NCBI GenBank assembly: GCA_963971425.1
Contig: OZ020518.1
Span: 17,984,990-18,048,989, forward strand
Reading direction: 5' to 3'
From: Bryoerythrophyllum caledonicum
Lineage: Eukaryota > Streptophyta > Bryopsida > Pottiales > Pottiaceae
DNA: 64,000 bases
The translations under genes were made by a program, and so were the position numbers. Below, one piece after another: positions 11,116 through 23,738 of this stretch (its first letter is position 1; every line of letters begins with the position of its first letter). Below the pieces are notes generated by a model, which had not been told where the DNA came from, did not search any database, and saw only the letters and a program-made list of their open reading frames with translations.

Positions 11116-11233
11116 ATAACTCACTCAAAGTTTATTTAAATTGGACACATGAGGTGTTTTTGACACCTATGAAAAATATAGATGTCAAAAAACACCTCAT
11201 ACATTTTATTTGGACAAAATTTGAATGAGTTAT
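11116..11233. repeat. Fold-back inverted repeat (MITE-like)
   Basis: Arms 11,116-11,165 and 11,183-11,233 are inverted copies with few mismatches: ATGAGGTGTTTTTGACA pairs with TGTCAAAAAACACCTCAT, and outer words ATAACTCACTCAAA and TTGAATGAGTTAT pair. Weaker inverted similarity may continue outward to about 11,040 and 11,320. Likely a fold-back element or MITE core; no target duplication was found. Confidence 0.65.
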
Positions 11234-11340
11234 AGCCATTGGAAAGCTGCAAATGCAAAAAAACATGGATTGACCAGCAAGGAAACCAAGATTTAGAGTT
11301 GGTATCAAAAAACCCATGATTAGGTACAACGTCCATATTT

Positions 11341-12151
11341 AATTACATATTAGATTTGTGTTAGTTGTAGTTACCATAAATAATTTTCATAGAATCTTTA
11401 AAGGATAATTTCTGTATATATAAATATTGTACTTCACAAGAATATTTAAGGATAGTTAACTTCTTAAATAATTGCTTGATGCTTACAATTTTGTACTCAT
11501 ATGGTAATTCTATTCTATTGGACATTATTAATCTCTACTACATTCATAAACATTTGGGCAAAGATTAAACTAATTACTTATCCTGACGGATCTAAATACA
11601 CTTTATGAGAGTTTTAGTTGGAAAAAGTAACGAGGAAATGATATCTTACTCCAAGCTACACAAAGAAATATGCTTAATTTTACAAATATCATGCATAGGA
11701 AATCTGATGTAATTCCAAATAATGGCTGTATTTATGTAGTTATTCAATCATTCTTCAGCTAACTAATGAATTCTGAAGTAATAGAACTTGAACATGATTA
11801 TATGTAAAGTTGTAACTAACAAATTAGTACATAAATTTTTACCTTACCCTAAGAGATCATTGACAAGATTCATATGATGTTGATTTCAATTGATTAACAT
11901 CATATCAGCTTGGCGGCTGCAACATTCACTAATTTAGTTATGAAATTAACATGGATGATAATACAATCCAACTTGCGCTTGTGACACATTCCACGGAAGC
12001 CCTTGGTGTACACTATAGTGCGATCCTGTGGCAAGATTGTACTAGTAACCAAACTAAAGCCTACAAAAGAATAGATGGATACGACATCCTTATTAGAAGT
12101 CATGCATGCTCCAACAATCATCTATCTAGGTTCTCCCAACCGAATGGCAAT
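11341..12151. other. AT-rich stretch downstream of clathrin heavy chain
   Basis: The last few hundred bases are probably the clathrin 3' UTR and terminator region. I see no gene or clear repeat in the rest. Confidence 0.5.
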
Positions 12152-15100
12152 TTAGTAACTCATGGAAGGCATGCCATAACCTGACATGTTTGGCATAGCA
12201 CCATAACCTGGCATGCCTCCACCCAACCCTGGCATTCCAGCAACAGGGGGAGCAGGTAGAGCGAGGGGTAGAAGCTGAGCGTACATGTTCTGCATGAAAT
12301 ACATGTCCCACTAGTCAGAGCACTGGACAGATGAACGTCCAAAATAGTATCGCATAATACATCAGGTATACTAATAGCTGAAGTTAGAAGAGTAGGAGCT
12401 TAAACATTACCGAATTCGCAACCACTTCCTTCTCTTCTTGCTCCTTTGACTTCTTCTCCTCGGTTGCTTCCAACTTGTCTTTGATCAAATCGTCTACCTT
12501 TGTAGAGTACTCTCGCAAGAACTAAAGAGCCCAGTTGAAGAGCGTGTTAGAGATTTTGAGCGCTAAGCCACCAGTAAAGCAAAGATTTTCTCAATAGCGT
12601 GAAATTGATGGGTAACAGATACGCAGGTTACATAGAAAAAGAAAGAAGGAAAAGGAACAGATTCCGCCAGAGAATTCGCACCTGCAGCAAGTATGGTACA
12701 GCGAAGTCCATCATGCCATGCATCCATGCCAACTCGATCGCAACATCGGCACGAATGAGGTCATAACAGGTATATAAGCAAGCGGCGAAGCATTCTTTCT
12801 TACCCTGTGCATCACAATTAAAATAGCGAAAATCAGAGCCTGATAAGTCGAAGAATCAAATGAACAAGGATGAAAACACGTCAGCGGTCACAATGATTCC
12901 TTTAAGAGGTTCAGTTGTTCGTGAAAATGAATAACAGAAATCGCTTACCTTGTCCACAAAGAATGTCAGCAGTTCCTCAGCAAGCTCACGATCGCCTGAC
13001 TGCGAGCAGGTCTCCATTGCATCCTTGTATAGGTTGTCCTTCTTGGACAGAGCCACAGATTGCTTCCACCTGCCGGCTCTCTTGTAAATGTAAGCTCCAA
13101 CTCGGCGCATTTCCAAAAGCTCGTGCTTCTCAATCTGTGAGAGGGAAGAATTATTAACAATTATGGCGTGAAAACTGTCCAAAAAATTCCGTGCCAAAAA
13201 TGTACGAAATTCCGTGCACTTGAAATATTGCGTGGACACCATGTCGCACAAATGACTGCCTTGAAAAGTGCATCCAGCCTATTTCTGAAGAGAATAAAAC
13301 GCGTTACCTTTTGTGCCATTGCGATCTGGTCAAAGTTATCATACATATCAATAGATTCCCTAAGCCGTTCATAATCTTCCTCTTCAATGTATAGATTGTT
13401 CAAAGCCTCATTCACTGCAGCATTGTTGGCACTTTGTACTGCGACCATATAAGGCTTCACCAGTGGAAGATGTCCAGCCTGCAGATAATCAACTAGCACT
13501 AATAAGCATAACGAACTTCCACGATCATCAGACACAAGCACCTCGATACATATATTTCAACACACAAAGTGAAGAACTGTGCAGCAGTACAATCAAAATC
13601 CACAGAATTCAAAGTTCACGAGCCCAGTCGGAATACCTTTCGCATAATATCAACAACTCGAGTGTGGTCAACGCGCGCAGCCAAAACATTCAGTAAGTCA
13701 TTGATGAGCTCAGGATACTCTTCGAGGTAGAAATACACAGCCTTGTAGTAAAGTTCCACGTTTGCAACCTTGACTGCAACATCCTTAAATTGCATGTGGT
13801 CCCACGCTTCTGGAGAATGACTCATCATGGTTGATGCGGCGTTATCATACTCATCATATGCAATGTACAAGTATGTAAGCTCCTTCCAGTGTTGCTGCTC
13901 GTCGCAAACACGAATAAGTTTTGGAATGTTGATGCGGGTGACAAACAGCTTGAGATGCTCCATAAGCTTCTCTGGACGGTATCTAGCATACAAAGTGCCG
14001 AGTTCTGTGAAGATTCCCATGTGAGCTCGCTCCAAACCGAGCCCACTTTCCATGAGTGAGATGAGCTCGTCAAACCGGCCCCGGTTCTGGTAGTATTCGC
14101 TAACCTCTTCCAAATCATCAACCTGCAAAAAAATGTAGGACTCATGTTCAGAGATTCACTATTTTTTTCCAAGACGATTACAGTCACTACACCTCATTTT
14201 TACCTACTACAAAGAGGCATGTTCCGTATAAAAATGAGAAAACACACATATATGAGGCGTCTGAAGAATTAAGCGTAATAACATATCAAACTCAAGAAGA
14301 TACTCGCACAACGAAGTACCAAAAACGCAATCCATACCTGGACAATGACGTTTAGACCACAAATTTGAGCCAGGCGGAATTCTTCGGCATCCACGCAAGC
14401 AAAACAGACTTCTTTCCATGTCCTTGAGCTGTTGGCCTTCCTGGCTGCATCCACAGCTGCTTGAAACTGCTGAAGCTTGACTAGAGTGCTGGCAAGTCTG
14501 GCCCAGTTGGAGATGTGCGTGAAAATGATTTTGGCAGCTTCATACAAAGCTTCATCAAACAGGCGATCTCCAACAACTTGCAGGTTCGCAAGATTGGGAG
14601 TGACAATGAACTCCTCAATGTCATCCAATCGGTTTAGCTTGGCATATGCAAAGATCAACTCGGAATCCACCTTCCCCTCCTTAACCTTCTTGCGCACCAT
14701 GTTCAAGTACCTCACTAGATCCTCGTATGCCCTTACACCAGATGCCACGTCGATAACTTCGTTGTATTGGGTGGCATCATTTGCCTTGATGAAAGACTCA
14801 ATGGCATCGCTGATCAGGCCATCTCTCAACTGTGCCTTACCAACCTGACTCCAAACGTCATCTTCTTCAACACGGGCTGCAAACTCCACAGCACGGTCTA
14901 TGTTGCGAATGTTGTCCAAAAGGACATTTACTGCTTGAACATTGAGATCAAACTTCTTGAAAATTGCAAATGCCTCTTCGTAAAGCTCTGCATTTACTGC
15001 AATTTCACCCACTGCAGGACCATCGAAGTTATCTAAACGGTGGATGTAGTCCATGACCCGAGTAGTATCAGCCTTGATTGCTGTAAGAATGAGCAGGTTC

Positions 15101-18100
15101 TGAAGGTTGGGGTTGCCGCTGAAGGCTGAATTCTGAAGAACAATCTTCTCTAGAAGCTCAATCAATTCATGCGGCAAATCTGCAGTCATAAAAGCCTTGA
15201 CGGTGGCTGACACCTGCTCCGGATTTTTGCTCTCTGGCAGAGCAGTAGAAACCACCTGATCAATGAGCTGCCTTCTACAGGAATTTTCCGGATTCAGAAC
15301 CTTCAACCATAGGTCAGGCTCCATGCGTTCGACCACATACCTATGTAGATCCAATCAACAGACAGATCAGCAAGTATTCAATCAAAACATGTAAAAGCGA
15401 ATCTCTTTATGTCTCGCTCCATACTACTCGGTCAGTCACCCCAGTTATCCGAATGCCCAGTCGTACGACAAATGTTTCGATGCAGAATGCAAACTTATCA
15501 AGATAAATTAAGATGACAAAGGAATTGTAATTACCTGGCCTGAAGCTTGAAGAGAGAATTCTTGTTGGTGACTTCGACAAGCTCGTCATCACACTGACCA
15601 CGTCTATACGCAACCACAGCAAGTGTTGGGTCGCGCTTCTCACAGTACTTGCCAACAACCTTGGAGTCATAGTAGGGATTTGTGGTAAGAAAATGTTCAG
15701 GATTGTTGTTGGTATCGATGATGATTTTCCCTAAAGCATTGTGCACATGCACATCCTGACTCCCTTCGCTCACAAGGTGCTCCAAGAATTGTGTCAACAA
15801 CCTCAAACGGTTCCTCTTCTCACACTCGTCGACCAAAGGTTCTACTGGAAGTAGCGAGCGTACAGACAAGATCAAACCCTTAATAAAGTCCTCAGGACAC
15901 TCATCATCCAGTAATTGTCCAACCACTGAGGGTGCATTTTGAGGATTAACCTTCTGCACATACCCTTCGATGTAACGAAGCATATTGTTGACATAGAGGT
16001 AATGAGTAAGATCTGGCACAAAACCATGGCGGTCGCAAACATTGATCAGAGGCCTTGCATCTGGAAGTTTCGACTCCATCAAAAAATTCTTCGTTCTCTC
16101 TGGAGGATAGAAATTCGACTCCCTCGTAACACGCTCAACTTCTTTAATTTGGCCGGTCTTTGCAGCAGCCTCAATGTACTTGAAATGAATTTCAGGTTCT
16201 TCACTTGAACTCAAGTAGGCCCCGAGGAAAAAGTATAAACCCTCGAAAGACTTGAAAGTCTCAAACAACTTCACACAAGAATCAACACCCAACTGCTCTG
16301 CGTATTCCTTGGCCACTTGAACTATAATTTGTAGATTCCCACGCATATTCACTTGGAGCAACTCTTTCATGCAATCCAAGGCCCATTCCTTCGACAGGGT
16401 GCCAAAAAACTCAACCAGGCTTTGAGGCTCGATAGCATGAGTGTTGACAACAATCCGCTTGATATCGTTCAACTCCGTGTAATGTTGAAGAGCTCGCATA
16501 TAAAGACCAGCTTTCTCACAAAGTTGAGCAACACGGGGTCGGTCGTAATGGCTAAACATGCCATTCGCCAGTATTGCATCAGCCACATTTGGAAACGTGA
16601 CCAGATTAATCTCTAAAACCTTGGTCTGGAGTAAGGCGTGCTCTGGAAGATTTGGTTTCAGAACATCCAAAAGGAAAGCAGTTGCCTCCCTAATCATGTT
16701 GCGCTGGAGAAACAGATCGGTAATGGTATTGTAGTCAACAGGGCAGCCACCTTCCAATTGAGACATCATAAGAGCAAAGTTCACGGCACCCTGAGGGTCT
16801 GCTCGAAGGATCGACTGTAGCAGAAAGAGATAATCGGGGGTATATCCAACCTGCTTGGAGTAGATTAAAATCTTATCAAACTCACCACGCTCAGCGAAAG
16901 CTGCCACCACCTTCGGTGTAGCCCTTGCTTTAATGTATATCTTCAACGCCAGGTCATTGTCCACAGTCTTAACTAGATCTCCTAACTCCTCAATGCATTC
17001 CAGCTTGTCCTCTGCCAGCCAGTTCTCCAGCAGATTTTTCTTGTTTTGATTGACCACAAGCCGTGACAGCTCCAAAGATTCAAATCCATTCAATTTCCCC
17101 TTGCTCAATAACGTCCCGAAGTATTGCAATAACGGCGATGTTTGACCTGGCTGAACTGGAACGCTCTGGAACTTCGCGATTGTGTCAGGGGTTCGCAGAA
17201 TGCCTTGAGGTGACTCTGCTGCAAGGTCTGCTGCTTCCTGATACTTCATTTGAGAGAATAACTCTTGAAAACGTTGTACGACCTGCAAGTGACCAACTTA
17301 GGTGAGTATAGGGTAAGAACATTCTTACTAGTTGTATTTCTAATACTCAACCACTGTAGGAGATTTCAATACTTAGAGCACATGATCGGACCGGATTAAC
17401 TTTAAGAACCGGGAAATAACCTGGAAATACATTACAGGATTAAGGAGCAGAACTGCAAAAATCATTGTTACATTGCACGGTTTCTCTAGTGTATACTTAT
17501 CAAGCTTCATAGACCACTACGCTGAAATCTTCTACTAGTATGAATGTATATATACGAAGATCTGTAGATAATCGAAACAATCGTGCACTTAGACATCACC
17601 TGTTTTAGACCTGAAGCCCTTATGCATAGCAACAACATTGCTGGTAGTTTTGAACCATTATGGTCTACATGAAGGGTCTACTGAACTGATGGCAGAGAAA
17701 CATACCAGCCCCTCTGCTCCAGGCAAGTTTCCTCGTCTTGCGAGATTCACAGCAAGCTCCAAGTTATTCAGCTGTGGATCATAAAAAGTATAACCCTAAG
17801 TTAGAAAAGGATATAAATAGGCATACATCGTCAAGTCCATAAATGGCAATCTAAAACCATATCTCACTCGATATGGGTGTTGCCAATCGATATAATTATG
17901 CTACTCAAGTTCATCTACAGTGTGACTGTATACATACGGAGAAAATGTAGATGAGAACAAGACACTCGATGAAATTATGATACTCAAGTAGAGATAGAAA
18001 AAACGAAGCCGATTAGAGATGTCTCTTTGAAATCACAGCACTTACCTGGTTGCTAACAAAAGGAACAATTGTAGCCTCATTGACTGTAGCAAGAAGCACT

Positions 18101-21100
18101 TGCCCTCTACGATTGACGGCATAAAAGCCACCAACAGTTGGGGCATCGGCTGTCAAGAAAATGGGATCTGGACTAATTCGATTTCTGTACACAGCAGTTG
18201 CACTTTCCAGGTCGTAGACAAATAAAAGACCAAGCTTCGTAATCACATAAATGAGGCCGTATTTGGCTGAGATCTGTTAACAAAAGTCGATTACAGTCAT
18301 TACCTAAATGCAACATCAGGTTACAGACGAGAATACAAGATTAAAGATATGACAAAACTCACGTAGTAACGATAATAATAATAGAGTACTAGTAATGAAC
18401 AGCAAGTAGTGTTTTCGCCCCAAGCAGAAAAAATGAGAATTGAAAGAATGTATAGAGATAGACCTGCATTGCGACGGGAAAGTCGTCGACAAAATCTGGA
18501 GGGAAAAAAAGATCTGCTGACTTCTTGGAGAAGCCAGGTTTACCTACATAAAATCATGTAGAATTTTTCTTTAATATGCATATGAGGAGATTTGTAATTA
18601 TATGTGAAAGAAAATATCATAAATGACCTACATGTCGCCGTCTGTATCCATTGGTCATCTTGACAGTTTAATAACTGAAAGTAAAGCAGTAGCAAAATTT
18701 AAAACTAAAACGTGAAGGAGTCGTCCGACTGTATAATGTTACTAGCCTTTCTCTCAAAGAATAATAAGAGTTGACATGTTAAAGTTAAGATATCAGACAC
18801 GGTAATCAGGTGCACAGAGGTTCATGAAACAAACAGGTAGATCAGTCCAGGTCAAACCAACCTGGCTGAGCACCCAGCTCAATAACATGCAGCTTGGATG
18901 TAAGCTGCCCAGCTGTCATAGATTTTGTTGAAAATGCAATCAGCAGAGATGGAGAGTCGTTCCCAGCTACCTGGGTACATCAGAAATATTTCCACTAACA
19001 TAAGATTCAAGAGTATACACAGACCTGACAAGCCCCAGCTCGATAACATACAACTTTCAAACCAGTTGAGCGCCGACCAACGTCTTCGAAAATATAAAAT
19101 GAGAAAAAAGTAGTATCGTTCCCGAAACCTGCAATACTCGTAAAACAGCTCTAAAATATATCGCTGCACCGTTAGGAAAGAAAAGGGCAAAACTAGTGCA
19201 TTGCAAACTAATCTAGCTCAACCTCTCGGAACACAAGGTCACCTGGTGAGAAGCAAATGACGCAGCATGAGCTTCTAGTGCTTGACTCCTCTGCTGGTCA
19301 ACTGAAAATAACTGCATATTTCCCTTCACGAGTTGGGGTCGCTGGAAAACACATTTGAATAGTATATCAGCAAAATACTATGTCAAAAGAATATTTGGCG
19401 TTCAGATTTGACAAATATTGAAAATCATATCGCCATCAATGAGGCATATTCTAAGGAAAGCGCCGAATCAGATGTGTCCTATTGTCAAAGAATTCGCTTG
19501 ACCCTCAAAAATCTTGGGCTGGAATTATAAGGAACCAAGAAACTTTACGCTGTACCTTTTTGACTAGGAATGTAGTGAAAAGATAAACCAGGGCTGAGAG
19601 TAATATTTCACAAACGACTAGCACTATTTTACAAAAACCACTGTTCTACATTACAAAAAGGAAGTGAGCAGCAGAACGGCTGTACCTCAGGTGCGCCAGG
19701 GGCAATACCGATCAACACAAGCCACTTCTCCGAAGGATCGCACCTATAGTTGATGATTTGGTTACCACTTAGATTTGCTGTCCTCTCGAACATCTTCACA
19801 GGTTCAGATTCACCTGAAACAGAGAGTAGAAGAGAAAGCCTCGATAAACAATTTTACGTAGACGATGAATGAGCCGTACACGAAATTCCCGTGTGTCACA
19901 TTATTTCTGGAACATGAGAAGGCTTAGAGACACCTGTTAACTTACGTCACCTACTTCATAATTATGTGTTCGTGGTGTTCTCAAGTACGAAAACATCACA
20001 AACACCTCAGTTGAAAGCGGAAACCAGATTGTAGAGTAAAGTAGTGCATACCTTCTATAGTCCAATGATAAACTGAGGTTTGTGTCACAAGTCCTAGTAA
20101 CTTCGGAGTGATCCACTTCCAGAAAACCACCTGGTAACACACATGTTAGAAACGATATACAATCTTTTTAAATTTGCACGACTAGGTCGGATACAGTGAT
20201 TCGAAAAGCAATGAAAATGTATTCTTACCTGCTCTGGCATCTGATATGATTTCACCTTGGCTTTCAATTCTATGTTAAAGATTTGGAGGTGATCTTGAGT
20301 AGTACCAGGTATTAGAGCTGAAAATCACACCAGACACAGCGTTAATGCCGAAGTTATCTTAAACTGATACTATACGCTGACACTACAATCATTTTAGGAG
20401 GTTGAAGAATGTCGAGCCATGTTAACCACGCAAGATGCCTTCGAATTAGAAGAGGAACGGCGCAGCTGAAGAATCAGAATGTGAACATCAACATCCATGA
20501 AATGTGGCTAACCAATCCCATCCTTTCTATTTCCTCTGTAGTCATTCGAGCCCCTTGAGAGGTCATCTGCAATTCCTACGGCTTACTAGTTGCCTTTCGA
20601 GGTTAAGTCGCCTGTCCTATTAATGCAATCAAGCGCACAAGCACGTCTGCATGTATCTAAATCAGAGAAGAGCATGCTTCGAACCCTTGCGCATAATCTA
20701 TCTCCTTTTAAAACACTCCTACACAGAAAAATATATTTCGCTTCTGTCCGACCTAGTGTTCAGCACCAATATTCAAACCACTCTGGACGAACGGCTACTC
20801 CACTCGATGTCCCGTCTCCAACAAAGCTACAGCCCGTTCAACAACTATGCAGGCAGCTCGGTATTTCCCTCAGTAAAATCAAGCACAGAGGCTAACCAAC
20901 TCATAATCGCCATCAGAAAGCCTTCTCACGGGACTCTCTTGATCGCCATTTTCATGATGATAATCTTCTCCCAGCCGTAGCTCCTTGACATGTGTCCTCA
21001 CGAACTTTCCTCTCATCCTTCCAAGAAAATAATAAACTAACATTCTCCATTTGCGATCGCCTCAACAAAAACCTACGAGCTGCATTTCGATCACAATAAC

Positions 21101-21455
21101 AAAGACTGAAAACACACCTTTCAGAGCCAGCACACGACTGGTTGGATTCATCAACGCAGAATCCGCAGTGATCGGGCGCCGCAGCGGCTGATTAGGCATC
21201 GCCATATCGACAATGACGACGCTATTCTGAGGCGAAGTCTCCCGCACGCAAATATACTTATCGGACTCCATAGTCACATGCGTGAACGTGAGAAATTGCT
21301 GGTTAATCCCCAGGCTCGTCAGCTGCATTGGACACACCACACCGCATCAGCAGCCATTCCACCATCAGAAACCCTAGCATCACCACCGGGGAAGGCGATC
21401 GAGCTGGTACCGTGAGAGCCTCCTTCATGGCGATAGGCGCGCTGGCGGCCGCCAT
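12152..21455 (-). CDS. CHC: Clathrin heavy chain
   Basis: Eighteen exons on the minus strand join in frame to 1,697 aa (plant CHC is about 1,700): 21411-21455, 21118-21322, 20229-20317, 20052-20130, 19686-19813, 19243-19341, 18862-18970, 18464-18543, 18046-18273, 17706-17771, 15535-17282, 14338-15340, 13637-14122, 13308-13478, 12949-13134, 12682-12804, 12411-12521 and 12152-12289. The protein starts [15 protein letters not shown], followed by the propeller ([34 protein letters not shown]), the alpha-solenoid clathrin repeats in the two large exons, and a tail with [15 protein letters not shown] then Gly/Met-rich residues. CHC trimerises into triskelia coating endocytic and trans-Golgi vesicles. 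The first 15 codons are isolated on exon 1. Two large exons (1,748 and 1,003 nt) carry the solenoid. No stop, frameshift or missing segment was found, so this is an intact gene. Confidence 0.97.
21369..21376 (+). promoter_or_regulatory. Telobox in clathrin intron 1
   Basis: AAACCCTA lies about 80 bp downstream of the clathrin start codon, inside intron 1 (21,323-21,410). Position and motif match those in RPS28; the regulatory role is inferred. Confidence 0.45.
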
Positions 21456-22348
21456 GGCGACGAAGTGCGCGCGGCGGAGGCCGAGCCTCCCCAGGCGCAG
21501 GCGTGGTCACGGCGGCGGACGATCGTGCGAGCGAGCTATGGCGCGCGAGCAAACCCTTGGATCTGCGAAAACAAACAAACAAACAGACTAGAAACTCCGA
21601 CGCTCCACCAACTTCTGAAAGCGCCGAGATGCACACGCATTTGAGGCGACGCTCAGTGCGCTATCTAGGATTTCAGTGGATTTCGGAGGCTGGGATGTAC
21701 GTGTGAGGCAGATGACGGGTTGCGATGGAAGGTCCGTGGAGCTGCAGTTGGAGTCAAGGTCCATCGGACTGATAATTATTCTGTCCTTGGGCCTTGAAAT
21801 CAGAGCTTCTGTCTGTTGGCTTGCGGTCCAAGGCTGCGGCCCAAGAGCCTTGGTTTCTGGGTCCGCTCAATGAGGCTGGTCATTGGAGTAACTCATCATA
21901 TTCAAAACAGATTTCCCACTAAAATATCTTAAGTGAAAGCAAAATGTTTCTAAATGTTTATTCATTATTGAGAATTAGCACTAGGATAAGAAAAAAAACT
22001 TTAAAATATCCAGAAACTAATGCACCGTCTTAGAGAATCTGTCCACATTTACATGACTAACACATTGACCTTGAATTCACATGTAGTGTAATGACAAGTT
22101 ACATTTGTTCCCTAAACTCTCTTAGAAGAAGGGTATAGTATAGACGTTAGGTCAGTCGGTGGTCATAGGTCAGTCCGTGGTCTTAGGTCGGTCCGTGGTC
22201 TTAGGTCGGTCCGTGGTCTTAGGTCAGTCGGTCCACGTCGCCTTAGCCACCGACGCCACACACACCACTCAATGCGACGCTCCCGACGCTTGAAGCATTC
22301 TCTCTTTCATCTCCACTGCAATGATCTGATGGTCCTCGTCTGAGTGCT
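21456..22348. promoter_or_regulatory. Divergent intergenic region, clathrin / J-protein
   Basis: The two genes diverge here, so both promoters must lie in this 893 bp. The clathrin side is GC-rich up to about 21,560. The middle is AT-rich, and an 18-bp tandem repeat stands before the J-protein gene. Confidence 0.55.
22149..22234. repeat. 18-bp tandem repeat upstream of the J-protein gene
   Basis: About 4.8 copies of AGGTCGGTCCGTGGTCTT (variants with AGTC/CAT) end 115 bp before the start codon of the J-domain gene. Confidence 0.9.
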
Positions 22349-23738
22349 ATGCAGATGAAGGAGGCGTGGGCTGTGCTCGGCCTGCCATCCAACGCCACTC
22401 CTCTCCAGGTAAGTGACCATCTCATCACAATCCCAAGCTAACACTTCTCAAGTTTGCATTCGAATTCTCACAAGGAAGCAAGCGATCTTGAGTTGCAGGT
22501 GAAGATTGCGTATAAGCGGAAGGCGTTGGAGAATCATCCGGACCGCTTTCCTGCACATGGCAAGCTTGAAGCGGAGGCTCGCTTCAAGCATGTACTACCA
22601 CTCGTGTCCACTTCATTGTTAGAAAACACTCTAATTCATGGAGGGGGGTTCCTTTTTTTTAATGTCGCTGTTACTGAAAAGTAGTGACCGTCTAATGTGT
22701 GCAGATTTCAGAAGCGTACACATGTTTGAAGAACGGTGAGTTGGTTGGAATCTTGTGGCAGATGACGCTGTATGGTTGTATATGATTGTCATTGATATCT
22801 TTGCTCTTTCATTGTTTGATTCGTCTGCCTGGTGTGGAAGTACAGGTCCGCAAGCAACATATGGTTCTGGTGGACGATCGCACTACTACTCAAGTAAGCC
22901 ATTTTCTCAGAATGGAACTTGACTTGAGCTTCCGAGGTTTATGTTCCTCCAACTAGAGCTTAAAGAAGAATTCTGCACTAGGGTTTGAGGCTCGTTCTAG
23001 GTCACAAGTGGTAACCAACGTGGATTGTTAGTTGCTTGGAACTCAATGGCAAATCGATTGTGGTGATTGGAGAACTAGTTTATGAATTTCCAACCAGCTC
23101 TGAAGAGAAGGCTTGATGTAAGTTGCAGAGATTGTTTATTTTATGAAGGCTCTTCTGCTGAATTGTTGTTTTTCTTGTGTCAGATTACAGTGGGAGCTCG
23201 TGGTCATGGGTGAACAGGGGCCGGCGAGTGAACACTTTTGTAGCAAGCGCTCCCTTTGCTCTGCTTATTGCTGGCACCTTAGCTCTCGGTCTCTCACGTG
23301 CTGCCAGGTAACAAACTCCCTCTAACCCTCAAAGGTCTGTATATTCAGTCACGTATTTTACTCTTAGAATACAATTCAAACGCAGCAGGAGCAATACACC
23401 TTTGGGATTGAAGATTCTCCAACTAACATCTTTCATTTGGAGCTCATTTCAAATGGTCTGAACCTTATCATGTTCAAATACGACACCATACATGTAGAAT
23501 TCATGACCATTTTGCATAAACTCAAACACGTAGTAAATGCAATAGTATTCATCAATTTTTACACAGAAAACATCATCTGGGTGTTCTCAGACCTTTAAAC
23601 CTGTGGCTCAAACAATGCACACAAACCTGTGGTATATCATTTGTGATTTGACTCACATGATCACCATGTTCTTTCGTGTGCAGAGCGTATCGGAAACAGC
23701 AAAAAGAGTCACCTGCTCGGAACCCATTTTTGCCATAG
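22349..23738 (+). CDS. Small J-domain protein with one C-terminal membrane segment
   Basis: Six exons (22349-22408, 22499-22591, 22705-22735, 22846-22893, 23184-23307, 23684-23738) join in phase to 136 aa. Residues 4-61 form a compact J domain (EAWAVLGLPSNAT, YKRKALENHPDRF, FKHISEAYTCLKNG) with the HPD motif at 33-35, which stimulates Hsp70 ATPase. A Gly/Ser/Tyr-rich linker follows, then a single hydrophobic helix at about 94-114 (VASAPFALLIAGTLALGL) and a short basic tail. It is probably a tail-anchored co-chaperone, with the J domain on the cytosolic face if so; the organelle cannot be told. Two ATGs lie two codons apart (22,349 and 22,355). No stop or frameshift was found. The family is sure, the specific name is not. 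Confidence 0.85.
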
